Of a DNA stretch of 64,000 nt, positions 51,713 to 58,994 are shown piece after piece. The notes below the pieces were generated by a model. That model did not search any database, was not told where the DNA came from, and saw nothing but the letters and a program-made list of their open reading frames with translations. The translations under genes and the position numbers were made by a program. Position 1 is the stretch's first letter. The number at the start of each line of letters is the position of its first letter. The stretch comes from an uncultured Paracoccaceae bacterium. Its GTDB lineage: Bacteria; Pseudomonadota; Alphaproteobacteria; Rhodobacterales; Rhodobacteraceae. The DNA lies in contig CANMKB010000008.1 in the NCBI GenBank assembly GCA_947498415.1, positions 1-64,000 on the forward strand, given 5' to 3'.

Positions 51713-52204
51713 ATGATCGGGACAAGGCAATTCAGACTGGGCGAACGTCGCAAGGCGCGCGAAATGTCAGGCAATGTGGTGGGCGTGTCTGCGATGGATA
51801 TGCAGGCCCTTGATGCGTTTGCCACAAAACTGGATGAAGCGATTGCCTTGCTGCGTCGCGAGATCGAAGGCATCAACGCAGGCGAGCTGAATGTCGTGAC
51901 GGACGTCTATGAAGACAAGTCAAATATTCTCAAATGGCTTGAGCTTAAAATGCCATTGGTAGAACCCTTCATGGGCCAGGACGCCGCTACAACCCGTCGT
52001 TTGCCAGAGCGTTTGGCAGAGTTTAAAGACGTTGTCGGCGAAAATAGCACACTTTTGGAGCGTATGGCGGGGGCTGCGGGCACCGTGGTTCGGGAGATGG
52101 AAAAAGCCACGCAGCGCCATAGTTTAAACGGGCTATACGGGAAGTCGGGCGAAAAGATCACCGATTCCAAACTGGGCAAGATGACCATCGATCAGCAATT
52201 TTAA
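51713..52204 (+). CDS. FlgN-like export chaperone
   Basis: The 163-residue protein is helical and soluble, with ALLRREIEGINAGELNVVTD and a C-terminal helix ending in GLYGKSG. The pattern resembles FlgN, the chaperone for FlgK and FlgL, which is poorly conserved in sequence. It follows flgJ by 12 nt and lies upstream of the flagellin genes, a plausible place for flgN. The call is by pattern and position. Confidence 0.6.
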   Translation: MIGTRQFRLGERRKAREMSGNVVGVSAMDMQALDAFATKLDEAIALLRREIEGINAGELNVVTDVYEDKSNILKWLELKMPLVEPFMGQDAATTRRLPERLAEFKDVVGENSTLLERMAGAAGTVVREMEKATQRHSLNGLYGKSGEKITDSKLGKMTIDQQF

Positions 52205-52220
52205 GGCGACTAACTCTCTC

Positions 52221-52235
52221 TTAAGTCAATCTTAA
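52221..52235 (+). promoter_or_regulatory. CtrA-type TTAA-N7-TTAA box upstream of flagellin gene 1
   Basis: TTAA at 52221 and 52232 with spacer GTCAATC. A further TTAA follows at 52244 at 8-bp spacing. Confidence 0.5.
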
Positions 52236-52262
52236 ACCACGCTTTAACCTCACCTCTAATAT
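52231..52262 (+). promoter_or_regulatory. Promoter-like block of flagellin gene 1
   Basis: This 32-nt block begins CTTAAA, has the core GCTTTAACCTCACC and ends TAATAT. It matches a block before flagellin gene 3 at 27 of 32 positions with no gap. TAATAT looks like a -10 element. The distance to the start codon is about 73 nt. Confidence 0.5.
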
Positions 52263-52289
52263 CTTGAGTACTGGTGTTAAAGCCAGCGT

Positions 52290-52303
52290 CAGTCAGAAGA
52301 CTG
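52290..52303 (+). promoter_or_regulatory. Leader stem-loop of flagellin gene 1
   Basis: CAGTC, loop AGAA, GACTG form a 5-bp stem with a tetraloop, ending 31 nt before the start codon. Equivalent structures occur before the other two flagellin genes. Confidence 0.55.
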
Positions 52304-52334
52304 TAGAAAAATCGAGAAATGAGGAGAGCATTAA

Positions 52335-53168
52335 ATGTCATCTATTCTCACAAATTCATCGGCCATGGTGGCCCTTCAGACCCTCAATATGGTCAACAAG
52401 GGCTTGAACGACACGCAAAACCGCGTTTCAACTGGCCTTCAAATCAGTTCTGGTAAAGACAACGCTGCGTACTTCGCGATCTCTGAGACGATGAAGGGCG
52501 ACAGCAGCATGTATAAGGCCATCAATGAGGGCCTTACTTCTACCAAAAACTCCGTTGCAACAGCTCGTACGGGTGCTGAACGTGTTCAGGACTACGCACA
52601 ACAGTTTGTAGAGCGTGTGTCCTTTGCACAGGCCAATGGCGTTGATTTGGCAGAAGTGCAGTCAGAGCTCGATAACTTGGCAACCAACATGCAGTCTGCA
52701 ATTGACCAAGCGACCTTTAACGGCGACGATCTAGTAGGCGGCGCAGCTGCGACGCAGACGGTTGTAACTGGTGTGACTCGTGCAGGCGGCACCTTTGCGG
52801 CAACTTCTATTTCCTTCGACTCTGTCAACTTGCAGGCCATTCAAACCGCGTTTGCGGCGATTGACCTGGAAACATCCGGTACAGCAGCATTGCTGGAAGC
52901 GGATCTTGTTGCAGCTGAAGCTCAATTGGGTGCCTCGATTGCTGCGTCTACGTCTTTAGGTGTGACTGAGAAAACGATTGAAGATCAACAAGAGTTTCTC
53001 GGCATGCTGACAGACACCATCGATTCCGGTGTATCCGGTATGGTGGATGCAGACATGGAAGCCGAGGCAGCACGTCTGCAAGCTTACCAGGTTCAACAAC
53101 AGCTGGCGACACAGTCGCTGTCTATGGCGAACCAAGCTCCGCAGAACATCCTGTCTTTGTTCCGTTAA
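52335..53168 (+). CDS. fliC: Flagellin 1
   Basis: Flagellin forms the filament. The 277-residue protein has the conserved N-terminal D0/D1 helices (MSSILTNSSAMVALQTLNMV, then KGLNDTQNRVSTGLQISSGK) and the C-terminal helix (QVQQQLATQSLSMANQAPQN), with a short variable centre of about 100 residues. The length is typical of alphaproteobacterial flagellins controlled by FlaF and FlbT. GGAGAG lies 8 nt before the ATG. It is the first of three tandem copies. Confidence 0.97.
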   Translation: MSSILTNSSAMVALQTLNMVNKGLNDTQNRVSTGLQISSGKDNAAYFAISETMKGDSSMYKAINEGLTSTKNSVATARTGAERVQDYAQQFVERVSFAQANGVDLAEVQSELDNLATNMQSAIDQATFNGDDLVGGAAATQTVVTGVTRAGGTFAATSISFDSVNLQAIQTAFAAIDLETSGTAALLEADLVAAEAQLGASIAASTSLGVTEKTIEDQQEFLGMLTDTIDSGVSGMVDADMEAEAARLQAYQVQQQLATQSLSMANQAPQNILSLFR

Positions 53169-53261
53169 GCACAATCTAAGCCAATAAACTAATGTTGTCG
53201 TCCGGCATTCGTGCTGGATGTCGGGCTGCAACCAATAAAGGCGGACTGCCAATAAATCACA

Positions 53262-53277
53262 TCAGCCAGAAGGCTGA
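53262..53277 (+). promoter_or_regulatory. Leader stem-loop of flagellin gene 2
   Basis: TCAGCC, loop AGAA, GGCTGA form a 6-bp stem ending 32 nt before the start codon. The C-G pair here corresponds to a T-A pair in the leader of gene 1, a compensatory change. No TTAA-N7-TTAA box was found before this gene. Confidence 0.55.
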
Positions 53278-53309
53278 CAAAAATACACGAGAACTGAGGA
53301 GAGCATTAA

Positions 53310-54170
53310 ATGTCATCTATTCTCACAAACTCATCGGCCATGGTGGCCCTTCAGACCCTGAATATGGTCAACAAAGGGCTGAATGATACGCAGAACCGCG
53401 TTTCAACGGGTCTTCAAGTGTCTTCAGGGAAAGACAACGCTGCATATTTCGCAATTTCTTCCACGATGAAGGGCGATAGTAGCATGTATAAGGCCGTGAA
53501 TGAGGGCCTGACGTCTACCAAGAACTCCATCGCCACAGCGAGAACAGGCGCGGAACGTGTTCAAGACTATGCACAGCAATTTGTTGAGCGTGTTTCTTTT
53601 GCACAAGCCAACGGGGTTGATCTAGGTGAAGTACAGTCTGAACTTGATGATCTTGTCGCAAACATCCAATCAACCATCGATCAATCTACCTTTAACGGGG
53701 ATGATCTAGTTGGCGGTGCGGTCGCGGCTCAAACCGTTGTTACGGGTGTAACGCGTGCCGGTGGTACATTTGCGGCGACCAGCATCACGTTCAACTCGGT
53801 GGATCTGCAAACAATCCAGGATAACTTGGAAGCGATCGACCTAGAAAACTTGGATGCCGACGGTGTCAACGATGGGGATAACAACCCAGGTAGCCTTGAT
53901 GAAGCACTGCGACTTGCAGAAGCCGAATTGGGCAACGCGATTGCTGCGTCAACGTCGCTTGGTGTATCCGAAAAATCTATTGAGGATCAGCAAGAATTCC
54001 TAGGCATGTTGACCGACACCATCGATTCAGGTGTTTCAGGCATGATTGATGCAAATATGGAATCCGAGGCAGCGCGTTTGCAAGCGTATCAAGTTCAGCA
54101 ACAGCTGGCGACACAGTCGCTGTCTATGGCGAACCAGGCTCCGCAAAACATTCTGTCACTGTTCAGATAA
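53310..54170 (+). CDS. fliC: Flagellin 2
   Basis: The 286-residue protein is a close paralog of flagellin 1, nearly identical in the first 110 and last 60 residues. It differs in the centre, where it has an extra acidic stretch (LDADGVNDGDNNPGSLDEA). The first 30 nt of the coding region are almost identical in all three genes. It lacks an obvious promoter block of its own and may be read through from gene 1, or from a weaker promoter in the 141-bp spacer. Confidence 0.97.
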   Translation: MSSILTNSSAMVALQTLNMVNKGLNDTQNRVSTGLQVSSGKDNAAYFAISSTMKGDSSMYKAVNEGLTSTKNSIATARTGAERVQDYAQQFVERVSFAQANGVDLGEVQSELDDLVANIQSTIDQSTFNGDDLVGGAVAAQTVVTGVTRAGGTFAATSITFNSVDLQTIQDNLEAIDLENLDADGVNDGDNNPGSLDEALRLAEAELGNAIAASTSLGVSEKSIEDQQEFLGMLTDTIDSGVSGMIDANMESEAARLQAYQVQQQLATQSLSMANQAPQNILSLFR

Positions 54171-54328
54171 ACGCCTCGGGACCTCCCGAACTTTAAAACA
54201 TGATCTTCGGCTGCCCTCGGGTGGCCGACCGATCGATGCTTACTAAAATTTAGATTTATCACATAATGTGGTGTTGAAATCCGTATTTAGCGGTTTTTCA
54301 GCCACATATTTGTGTTGTTTTGTTAAAA

Positions 54329-54360
54329 CTTAAATCTAGCTTTAACCTCACCCGTAATAT
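54329..54360 (+). promoter_or_regulatory. Promoter-like block of flagellin gene 3
   Basis: The block shares CTTAAA, GCTTTAACCTCACC and TAATAT with the block at 52231-52262, in the same order and with the same spacing. It lies 68 nt before the start codon of flagellin gene 3. Confidence 0.5.
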
Positions 54361-54384
54361 GAAGAACAATGACGTGTAATCAGT

Positions 54385-54401
54385 CTCAGTCAGAAGCTGA
54401 G
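54385..54401 (+). promoter_or_regulatory. Leader stem-loop of flagellin gene 3
   Basis: CTCAG and CTGAG pair around TCAGAAG, with a possible extra T-G wobble leaving the loop CAGAA. It ends 26 nt before the start codon. The stem register differs slightly from the other two leaders, but the AGAA loop is kept. Confidence 0.45.
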
Positions 54402-54427
54402 TCTACGGGGTATGAGGAGTGCATTAA

Positions 54428-55282
54428 ATGTCATCTATTCTCACAAACACATCGGCCATGGTGGCCCTGCAGACCTTGAATATGGTCACGAAAGGTTTGA
54501 ACGAGACGCAAAACCGCGTATCGACAGGTCTTCAGATCAGTTCTGGTAAAGACAATGCTGCTTTCTTCGCGATCTCGGAAACGATGAAGGGCGACAGCAA
54601 CATGTTTAAGGCCATCAATGAGGGCCTGACCTCCACTAAAAACTCTGTCGCGACAGCGCGAACCGGGGCCGAACGTGTTCAAGATTATACACAGGATTTT
54701 GTCGAGCGTGTTGCCTTCGCTCAAGCCAACGGTGTCGATCTGGGTGAAGTTCAGTCTGAACTTGACGATCTGGTTCAGAACATCACCTCGGCCATCCAAC
54801 AAGCGACTTTTAACGGTGATGACATCGTAAGTGGCGCAGTTGCTTCGGTGACGGCTGTCACCGGTGTCACACGCGCAGGTGGTACTTTTGGAACAACGAG
54901 CATCACGTTTGACGCCGTTGACCTGACCGCAATCCGCGATGGATTGGCCGCAATCGATCTGGAAAACCTAGATACAGGTTCTGCAAGCGCAACAATTCCA
55001 GACACGCTCGAAGAAGCGCTGCAATTCGCTGAAGCGCAGCTCGACGCCTCAATCGCAGCGTCCAACTCTCTGGGTGTGACTGAAAAATCCATTGAAGATC
55101 ATCAGACATTCCTAAGCCAACTGACAGACACGCTAGACTCTGGTGTATCTGCAATGGTTGATGCAGACATGGAAGAAGAGGCTGCACGCCTTCAGGCGTA
55201 TCAAGTTCAGCAACAGTTGGCGACGCAATCGCTGTCTATGGCGAACCAAGCACCACAGAACATTCTATCGCTTTTCCAATAA
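54428..55282 (+). CDS. fliC: Flagellin 3
   Basis: The 284-residue protein shares the terminal helices of the two preceding flagellins but is the most diverged copy, with substitutions such as TKGLNETQN and a different centre (LDTGSASATIPDTLEEALQF). It has its own promoter-like block and leader stem-loop, and a terminator follows. The three copies probably arose by tandem duplication; which one dominates the filament cannot be told. Confidence 0.97.
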   Translation: MSSILTNTSAMVALQTLNMVTKGLNETQNRVSTGLQISSGKDNAAFFAISETMKGDSNMFKAINEGLTSTKNSVATARTGAERVQDYTQDFVERVAFAQANGVDLGEVQSELDDLVQNITSAIQQATFNGDDIVSGAVASVTAVTGVTRAGGTFGTTSITFDAVDLTAIRDGLAAIDLENLDTGSASATIPDTLEEALQFAEAQLDASIAASNSLGVTEKSIEDHQTFLSQLTDTLDSGVSAMVDADMEEEAARLQAYQVQQQLATQSLSMANQAPQNILSLFQ

Positions 55283-55312
55283 GATAGAGAGCAAAGTTTT
55301 GTAAGAAATCAG

Positions 55313-55330
55313 CCGCCTTCGGGCGGTTTA
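55313..55330 (+). terminator. Intrinsic terminator after flagellin gene 3
   Basis: CCGCC, loop TTCG, GGCGG followed by TTTA lies 31 nt after the stop of flagellin 3. Confidence 0.75.
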
Positions 55331-55344
55331 TTTCGTTTTATGGC

Positions 55345-56706
55345 CTAGGTTGTTGCGTCAAGGCCTATGGGCACGTCGATCCCGCTTTCCAGCAACATTC
55401 GAAACAGCTCTGCAAAGCTTTGATCAGACGGCAGACGTTCTTCTTTGCGTTGCGCCAAAAATGCATTGGCGACTTTAAAGAACTGCGTTGATGCATCAAT
55501 TTCAGGGTCTGTGCCGGGCTTATAGGCCCCGACACGGATCAAATCCTCCATGTCAGAGTACTTGGCCAAAGCCCGTCGCGCCTCGTTCATGATGGTGTAT
55601 TCCTCGGGCGAATGGCAGGCGGGCAGCATCCGAGAGATCGACTTTTGAATGTTAATGGCAGGGTAGCGATTTTGCTCTGCAATACTGCGATCGAGCACCA
55701 GGTGACCATCCACAATGCCCCGGATCGCGTCCGCGATGGGCTCGTTCATGTCGTCCCCATCCACAAGAACTGTGTAAATCGCCGTCATGTCGCCTTCGCC
55801 CTCGTTTCCGGGCCCAGCCCGCTCTAACAGGTGGGGCATTTCGGAAAATACGGTGGGCGGATACCCTTTTGTCGTCGGTGGCTCACCCGACGAAAGGCCA
55901 ATTTCGCGTTGTGCCATTGCAAAGCGGGTTACGCTGTCGAGCAGCAAAAGAACCTGTCGCCCTGTTGAACGGAAATGCTCCGCAACCGTCGTCGCGGTTA
56001 ACGCCGCTTGTTTGCGCAAAAGCGGGGCCTCATCGCCCGTGGCGACCACAACAACAGAGCGCGCCATACCTTCGGGGCCCAGATCTTCTTCGATAAATTC
56101 TTGTACTTCGCGGCCCCGCTCGCCAACCAAGCCAATAACAATCACATCTGCATTGGTATTACGTGCAAGCATCGCCATGAGTGTGGATTTGCCCACACCA
56201 GAGCCAGCAAAGACTCCCATACGTTGCCCCTGGCATAGAGGTGTGAACACATCGATGCATTTCACGTTGGTTTCAAGCTTTTGCCCAACGCGACGACGCC
56301 CAAAGGCAGGCGGCGGCGCATTTCGCCCAGTCGAGCGGCTGCGGCCTTTCTTAAACCGCGGGGCAAAGGAGAGCGGTTCACCCAATCCATTCACGACGGT
56401 GCCGATCCAGCTGTCGTCTGGCTGAATGCCCGTATCATGCTGGATAAGCTCAACCGGATCGCCAACCGCGACACCTTCCCAGGTGCCGAAAGGCAGTAAT
56501 TTTAGCCCGTCGTCAGCTGCCCCAACCACCTCGGCCATCACCGGACCGCGGGCGCCACGCACAAGACAACGCTGGCCAATACCAACGGCGCGCTGCAGCC
56601 CGGCTGCAGTTAAAGACATGCCAACAACGGCCTGAACGCGGCCCGTTATCTTGGTGCTTTCCAAAGAGCAAATCTTGTTTTTTAGTTCCAAAAAAACCTT
56701 GGACAC
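55345..56706 (-). CDS. fliI: Flagellar export ATPase FliI
   Basis: FliI energises flagellar type III export. The protein has Walker A (GVFAGSGVGKSTLMAMLARN), the LLLLDSVTRFAMAQREIGL segment and GYPPTVFSEMPHLLERAG, all diagnostic. The frame is open to 56952, but that would run through flgB on the other strand; a GTG at 56706 with GAGGG upstream gives 453 residues, close to the family norm. It is transcribed divergently from flgB with 68 bp between. Confidence 0.95.
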   Translation of the reverse strand: MSKVFLELKNKICSLESTKITGRVQAVVGMSLTAAGLQRAVGIGQRCLVRGARGPVMAEVVGAADDGLKLLPFGTWEGVAVGDPVELIQHDTGIQPDDSWIGTVVNGLGEPLSFAPRFKKGRSRSTGRNAPPPAFGRRRVGQKLETNVKCIDVFTPLCQGQRMGVFAGSGVGKSTLMAMLARNTNADVIVIGLVGERGREVQEFIEEDLGPEGMARSVVVVATGDEAPLLRKQAALTATTVAEHFRSTGRQVLLLLDSVTRFAMAQREIGLSSGEPPTTKGYPPTVFSEMPHLLERAGPGNEGEGDMTAIYTVLVDGDDMNEPIADAIRGIVDGHLVLDRSIAEQNRYPAINIQKSISRMLPACHSPEEYTIMNEARRALAKYSDMEDLIRVGAYKPGTDPEIDASTQFFKVANAFLAQRKEERLPSDQSFAELFRMLLESGIDVPIGLDATT

Positions 56707-56774
56707 AAGAATAAACCCTCTATTAATCTTTGCTGTACTTGCTATAGTTATCAAGAATAACTCAGGAGTCCAAT

Positions 56775-57125
56775 ATGAACTTGGATGGCACCAACCTATT
56801 TGAACTTGCGTCGCAACGCCTGAAGTGGCTGTCCGATCGGCAAAAGGTTGTTTCCGAGAACATTGCGAACGCTGATACGTCTGGTTTCCGGGCGCGTGAG
56901 GTCGAAAGCTTTGAGGATTTTCTGAAAACCGCAGAAGTGTCTGCCGTAACACCAGATGCCACGGTTTTTGAAACAGAGGCGACCTGGGGGCAGGATTTGA
57001 CCGGCAACAATGTGGTTCTGGAAGAGCAAATCATGGTCGCCAGTGACACCGCCAGCCAATACCGCATCGCGACAAATCTGTACCGCAAAGCGCATGACAT
57101 GCTGCGCATGACCGCTGGAGGTTAA
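56775..57125 (+). CDS. flgB: Proximal rod protein FlgB
   Basis: The 116-residue protein has the rod N-terminal motif (LASQRLKWLSDRQKVVSENI, then ANADTSGFRAREV) and the C-terminal ASQYRIATNLYRKAHDMLR. It starts the flgB-flgC-fliE-fliQ-slt-flhA-fliR-flhB operon. The upstream region contains AAGAATAA and an AGGAG ribosome site. Confidence 0.95.
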   Translation: MNLDGTNLFELASQRLKWLSDRQKVVSENIANADTSGFRAREVESFEDFLKTAEVSAVTPDATVFETEATWGQDLTGNNVVLEEQIMVASDTASQYRIATNLYRKAHDMLRMTAGG

Positions 57126-57136
57126 GGAGAAGCACG

Positions 57137-57547
57137 ATGGATTCCCTATCTTCGATCGCTAAAATTGCATCTAGCGGGCTACGCGCACAGGGTGAGCGGA
57201 TGCGCGTTGTTTCTGAAAACGTGGCCAACGCGAATTCTACATCGAACGAACCCGGTGGTGACCCATACCGCCGCAAAACCGTTTCTTTCAGCGAGCTGAT
57301 CGACGAGGGAGCGGGGATCTCAAAGGTCGAGGTCGCAGATATTTCACGCGACATGACTGACTTTACGGTGCGCTACGAACCCGCGCACCCCGCAGCAGAT
57401 AACAATGGTTATGTTAAGTTGCCAAATGTGAATCCACTTATTGAAATGACCAACATGCGTGAAGCGTCTCGTTCTTATGAGGCGAACCTATCCATGTTGG
57501 AAAACGCTCGGTCGATGAAGAGTCGACTGATTGATATGCTCGAATAG
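57137..57547 (+). CDS. flgC: Proximal rod protein FlgC
   Basis: The 136-residue protein has the FlgC signature (ASSGLRAQGERMRVVSENVA) with YRRKTVSF, and the C-terminal VNPLIEMTNMREASRSYEAN. It lies 11 nt after flgB. Confidence 0.96.
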   Translation: MDSLSSIAKIASSGLRAQGERMRVVSENVANANSTSNEPGGDPYRRKTVSFSELIDEGAGISKVEVADISRDMTDFTVRYEPAHPAADNNGYVKLPNVNPLIEMTNMREASRSYEANLSMLENARSMKSRLIDMLE

Positions 57548-57555
57548 GTTTGAAT

Positions 57556-57876
57556 ATGGTTGACTACGCCTCTATCCGATCAAACGTTGCAGTTCAGAAT
57601 GCGTACGGCAAAGCCGGCAAGCTGAACGGCCCAGCACAGGCCGACGACGCGGAAAAAGCCCAAAGCTTTGGTGACATGCTGCGCAATGCCGCCGCGCAAT
57701 CGGCTGAATCCGTACGCACCGGCGACGAAGTGGCAACGCAAGGCTTGGCAGGCAAAGCTGGCATTCAACAGGTGGTCGAGGCGACCATGAACATGGAAAG
57801 CACAGTTCGTGTGTCTGTGGCCGTGCGTGACAAACTTGTCGAAGCCTACCAAGAGATTATGCGGATGCCGATCTAA
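57556..57876 (+). CDS. fliE: Rod-MS ring junction protein FliE
   Basis: FliE joins the rod to the MS ring and export gate. The protein of 106 residues has the family C-terminus ([20 protein letters not shown], then [14 protein letters not shown]). The ATG at 57556 is chosen over a TTG two codons upstream. It lies 8 nt after flgC. Confidence 0.93.
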   Translation: MVDYASIRSNVAVQNAYGKAGKLNGPAQADDAEKAQSFGDMLRNAAAQSAESVRTGDEVATQGLAGKAGIQQVVEATMNMESTVRVSVAVRDKLVEAYQEIMRMPI

Positions 57877-57910
57877 CGGTCGTCGCTCTGAACCCAAAAG
57901 GACACCTACC

Positions 57911-58180
57911 TTGGACACCGGCAGCGCATATGACGTTATTCGACTTACGATCAACACCATTCTGATTGGGTCTGCACCGGTTTTGGCCGTTGCGCTGGTG
58001 GTGGGTTTGGTCATCGCCTTTGTTCAGGCGTTGACACAAATTCAGGAAATGACCTTGACGTTCGTGCCAAAGATCATCGCGATCTTTGGGGTGCTGGCGC
58101 TTACATTGCCGTTTGTTTTCAACACATTACACCGGCTTTCTGATCGCGTATTTGATCTGATCGTCAGTGGAGGTGTATAG
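57911..58180 (+). CDS. fliQ: Flagellar type III export gate protein FliQ
   Basis: FliQ is a two-helix subunit of the export gate. From the TTG at 57911, preceded by AAAAGGA, the product is 89 residues, the family norm, with two membrane segments ([20 protein letters not shown] and [19 protein letters not shown]) and the [18 protein letters not shown] motif. The frame is open upstream to 57809, inside fliE, but that part is not FliQ-like. Confidence 0.93.
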   Translation: MDTGSAYDVIRLTINTILIGSAPVLAVALVVGLVIAFVQALTQIQEMTLTFVPKIIAIFGVLALTLPFVFNTLHRLSDRVFDLIVSGGV

Positions 58181-58181
58181 A

Positions 58182-58991
58182 ATGCGCAGTGCCTTTGCCG
58201 CGTCCATTCTCTGTGCCATCGTCAGTGCGACGACGGTTTCGGCCGATCTTTGGTCAGGCTTTTATACCTCAAATAAACCCGCGGCACCCAATGTGCCCGA
58301 AATCCAGCGATCCGCCCCTCATGTTGAGGCTGAAACAACTGGCGCGGCCTGCATTGCAGCTATTTTGGCCGCAGAAGAACGCCATGGTATCCCCGACAAT
58401 TTGCTATTGTCGATTGGCATCCAAGAAGCTGGGCGAAAAGGCCCGGCAGGGCTTGCGGTTTGGCCATGGACCGTGAATGCCAATGGCAAAGGCGCCTTTT
58501 TCAAAACACGCGAAGAAGCCTATGCTTGGGTGAAAGAAAAACAGGCGCAGGGTATCAACAGCATTGATGTGGGCTGTATGCAGATCAATCTGCGCTGGCA
58601 TGGCGATGCATTTTCAACCGATGCGCTGGCCTTTGATCCTGAACTGAATGCCGACTACGCGGCGCGCTTTTTGCGTGACCTGTTTCGCCAAACGCGCGAT
58701 TGGAGATTGGCAGCCGGGCGTTATCACTCGGCGACAGAAAAGCATCAGAAACGGTATTTGAAATCACTTGAGCGCAACCGAAATGTTGTTGCCCGTGACT
58801 TTGACCGACTTGTGGCTTTGGCGCGCAGCTATGCGCCTGACCAAGTGGCCGAAGCCGTGCCCGCAACACCCACACCTAAAGCCCCTCTGCCACCGGTCTT
58901 TTGGGCGGCAAGCAAAGATGGCGCATCCTATTCAATTTATTCAAGCGCACCGCTAAAGCCGGTTTTGCCGACCTACCGCGAGATGTTCTAA
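58182..58991 (+). CDS. Exported lytic transglycosylase (SltF-like)
   Basis: The 269-residue protein has a signal peptide (cleavage near VSADL) and an SLT-type transglycosylase domain: catalytic E82 in SIGIQEAG, then VGCMQINLRWH and RYHSATEKHQKRYLKSL. Such enzymes open peptidoglycan for the rod; Rhodobacter SltF has this role and FlgJ here lacks a hydrolase domain. The start at 58182 follows GGAGG. The gene is embedded in the export operon, 1 nt after fliQ and 3 nt before flhA, which supports a flagellar role. Confidence 0.85.
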   Translation: MRSAFAASILCAIVSATTVSADLWSGFYTSNKPAAPNVPEIQRSAPHVEAETTGAACIAAILAAEERHGIPDNLLLSIGIQEAGRKGPAGLAVWPWTVNANGKGAFFKTREEAYAWVKEKQAQGINSIDVGCMQINLRWHGDAFSTDALAFDPELNADYAARFLRDLFRQTRDWRLAAGRYHSATEKHQKRYLKSLERNRNVVARDFDRLVALARSYAPDQVAEAVPATPTPKAPLPPVFWAASKDGASYSIYSSAPLKPVLPTYREMF

Positions 58992-58994
58992 ATT

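Noticed and set aside
52335..55282. Three flagellin genes as an assembly duplication artefact
   Set aside because: The copies differ at many positions, in length and in their leaders, so they are real paralogs.
56707..56952. N-terminal extension of FliI by 82 codons
   Set aside because: It would run through flgB and its leader; the extension is not FliI-like, and the GTG at 56706 gives the normal length.
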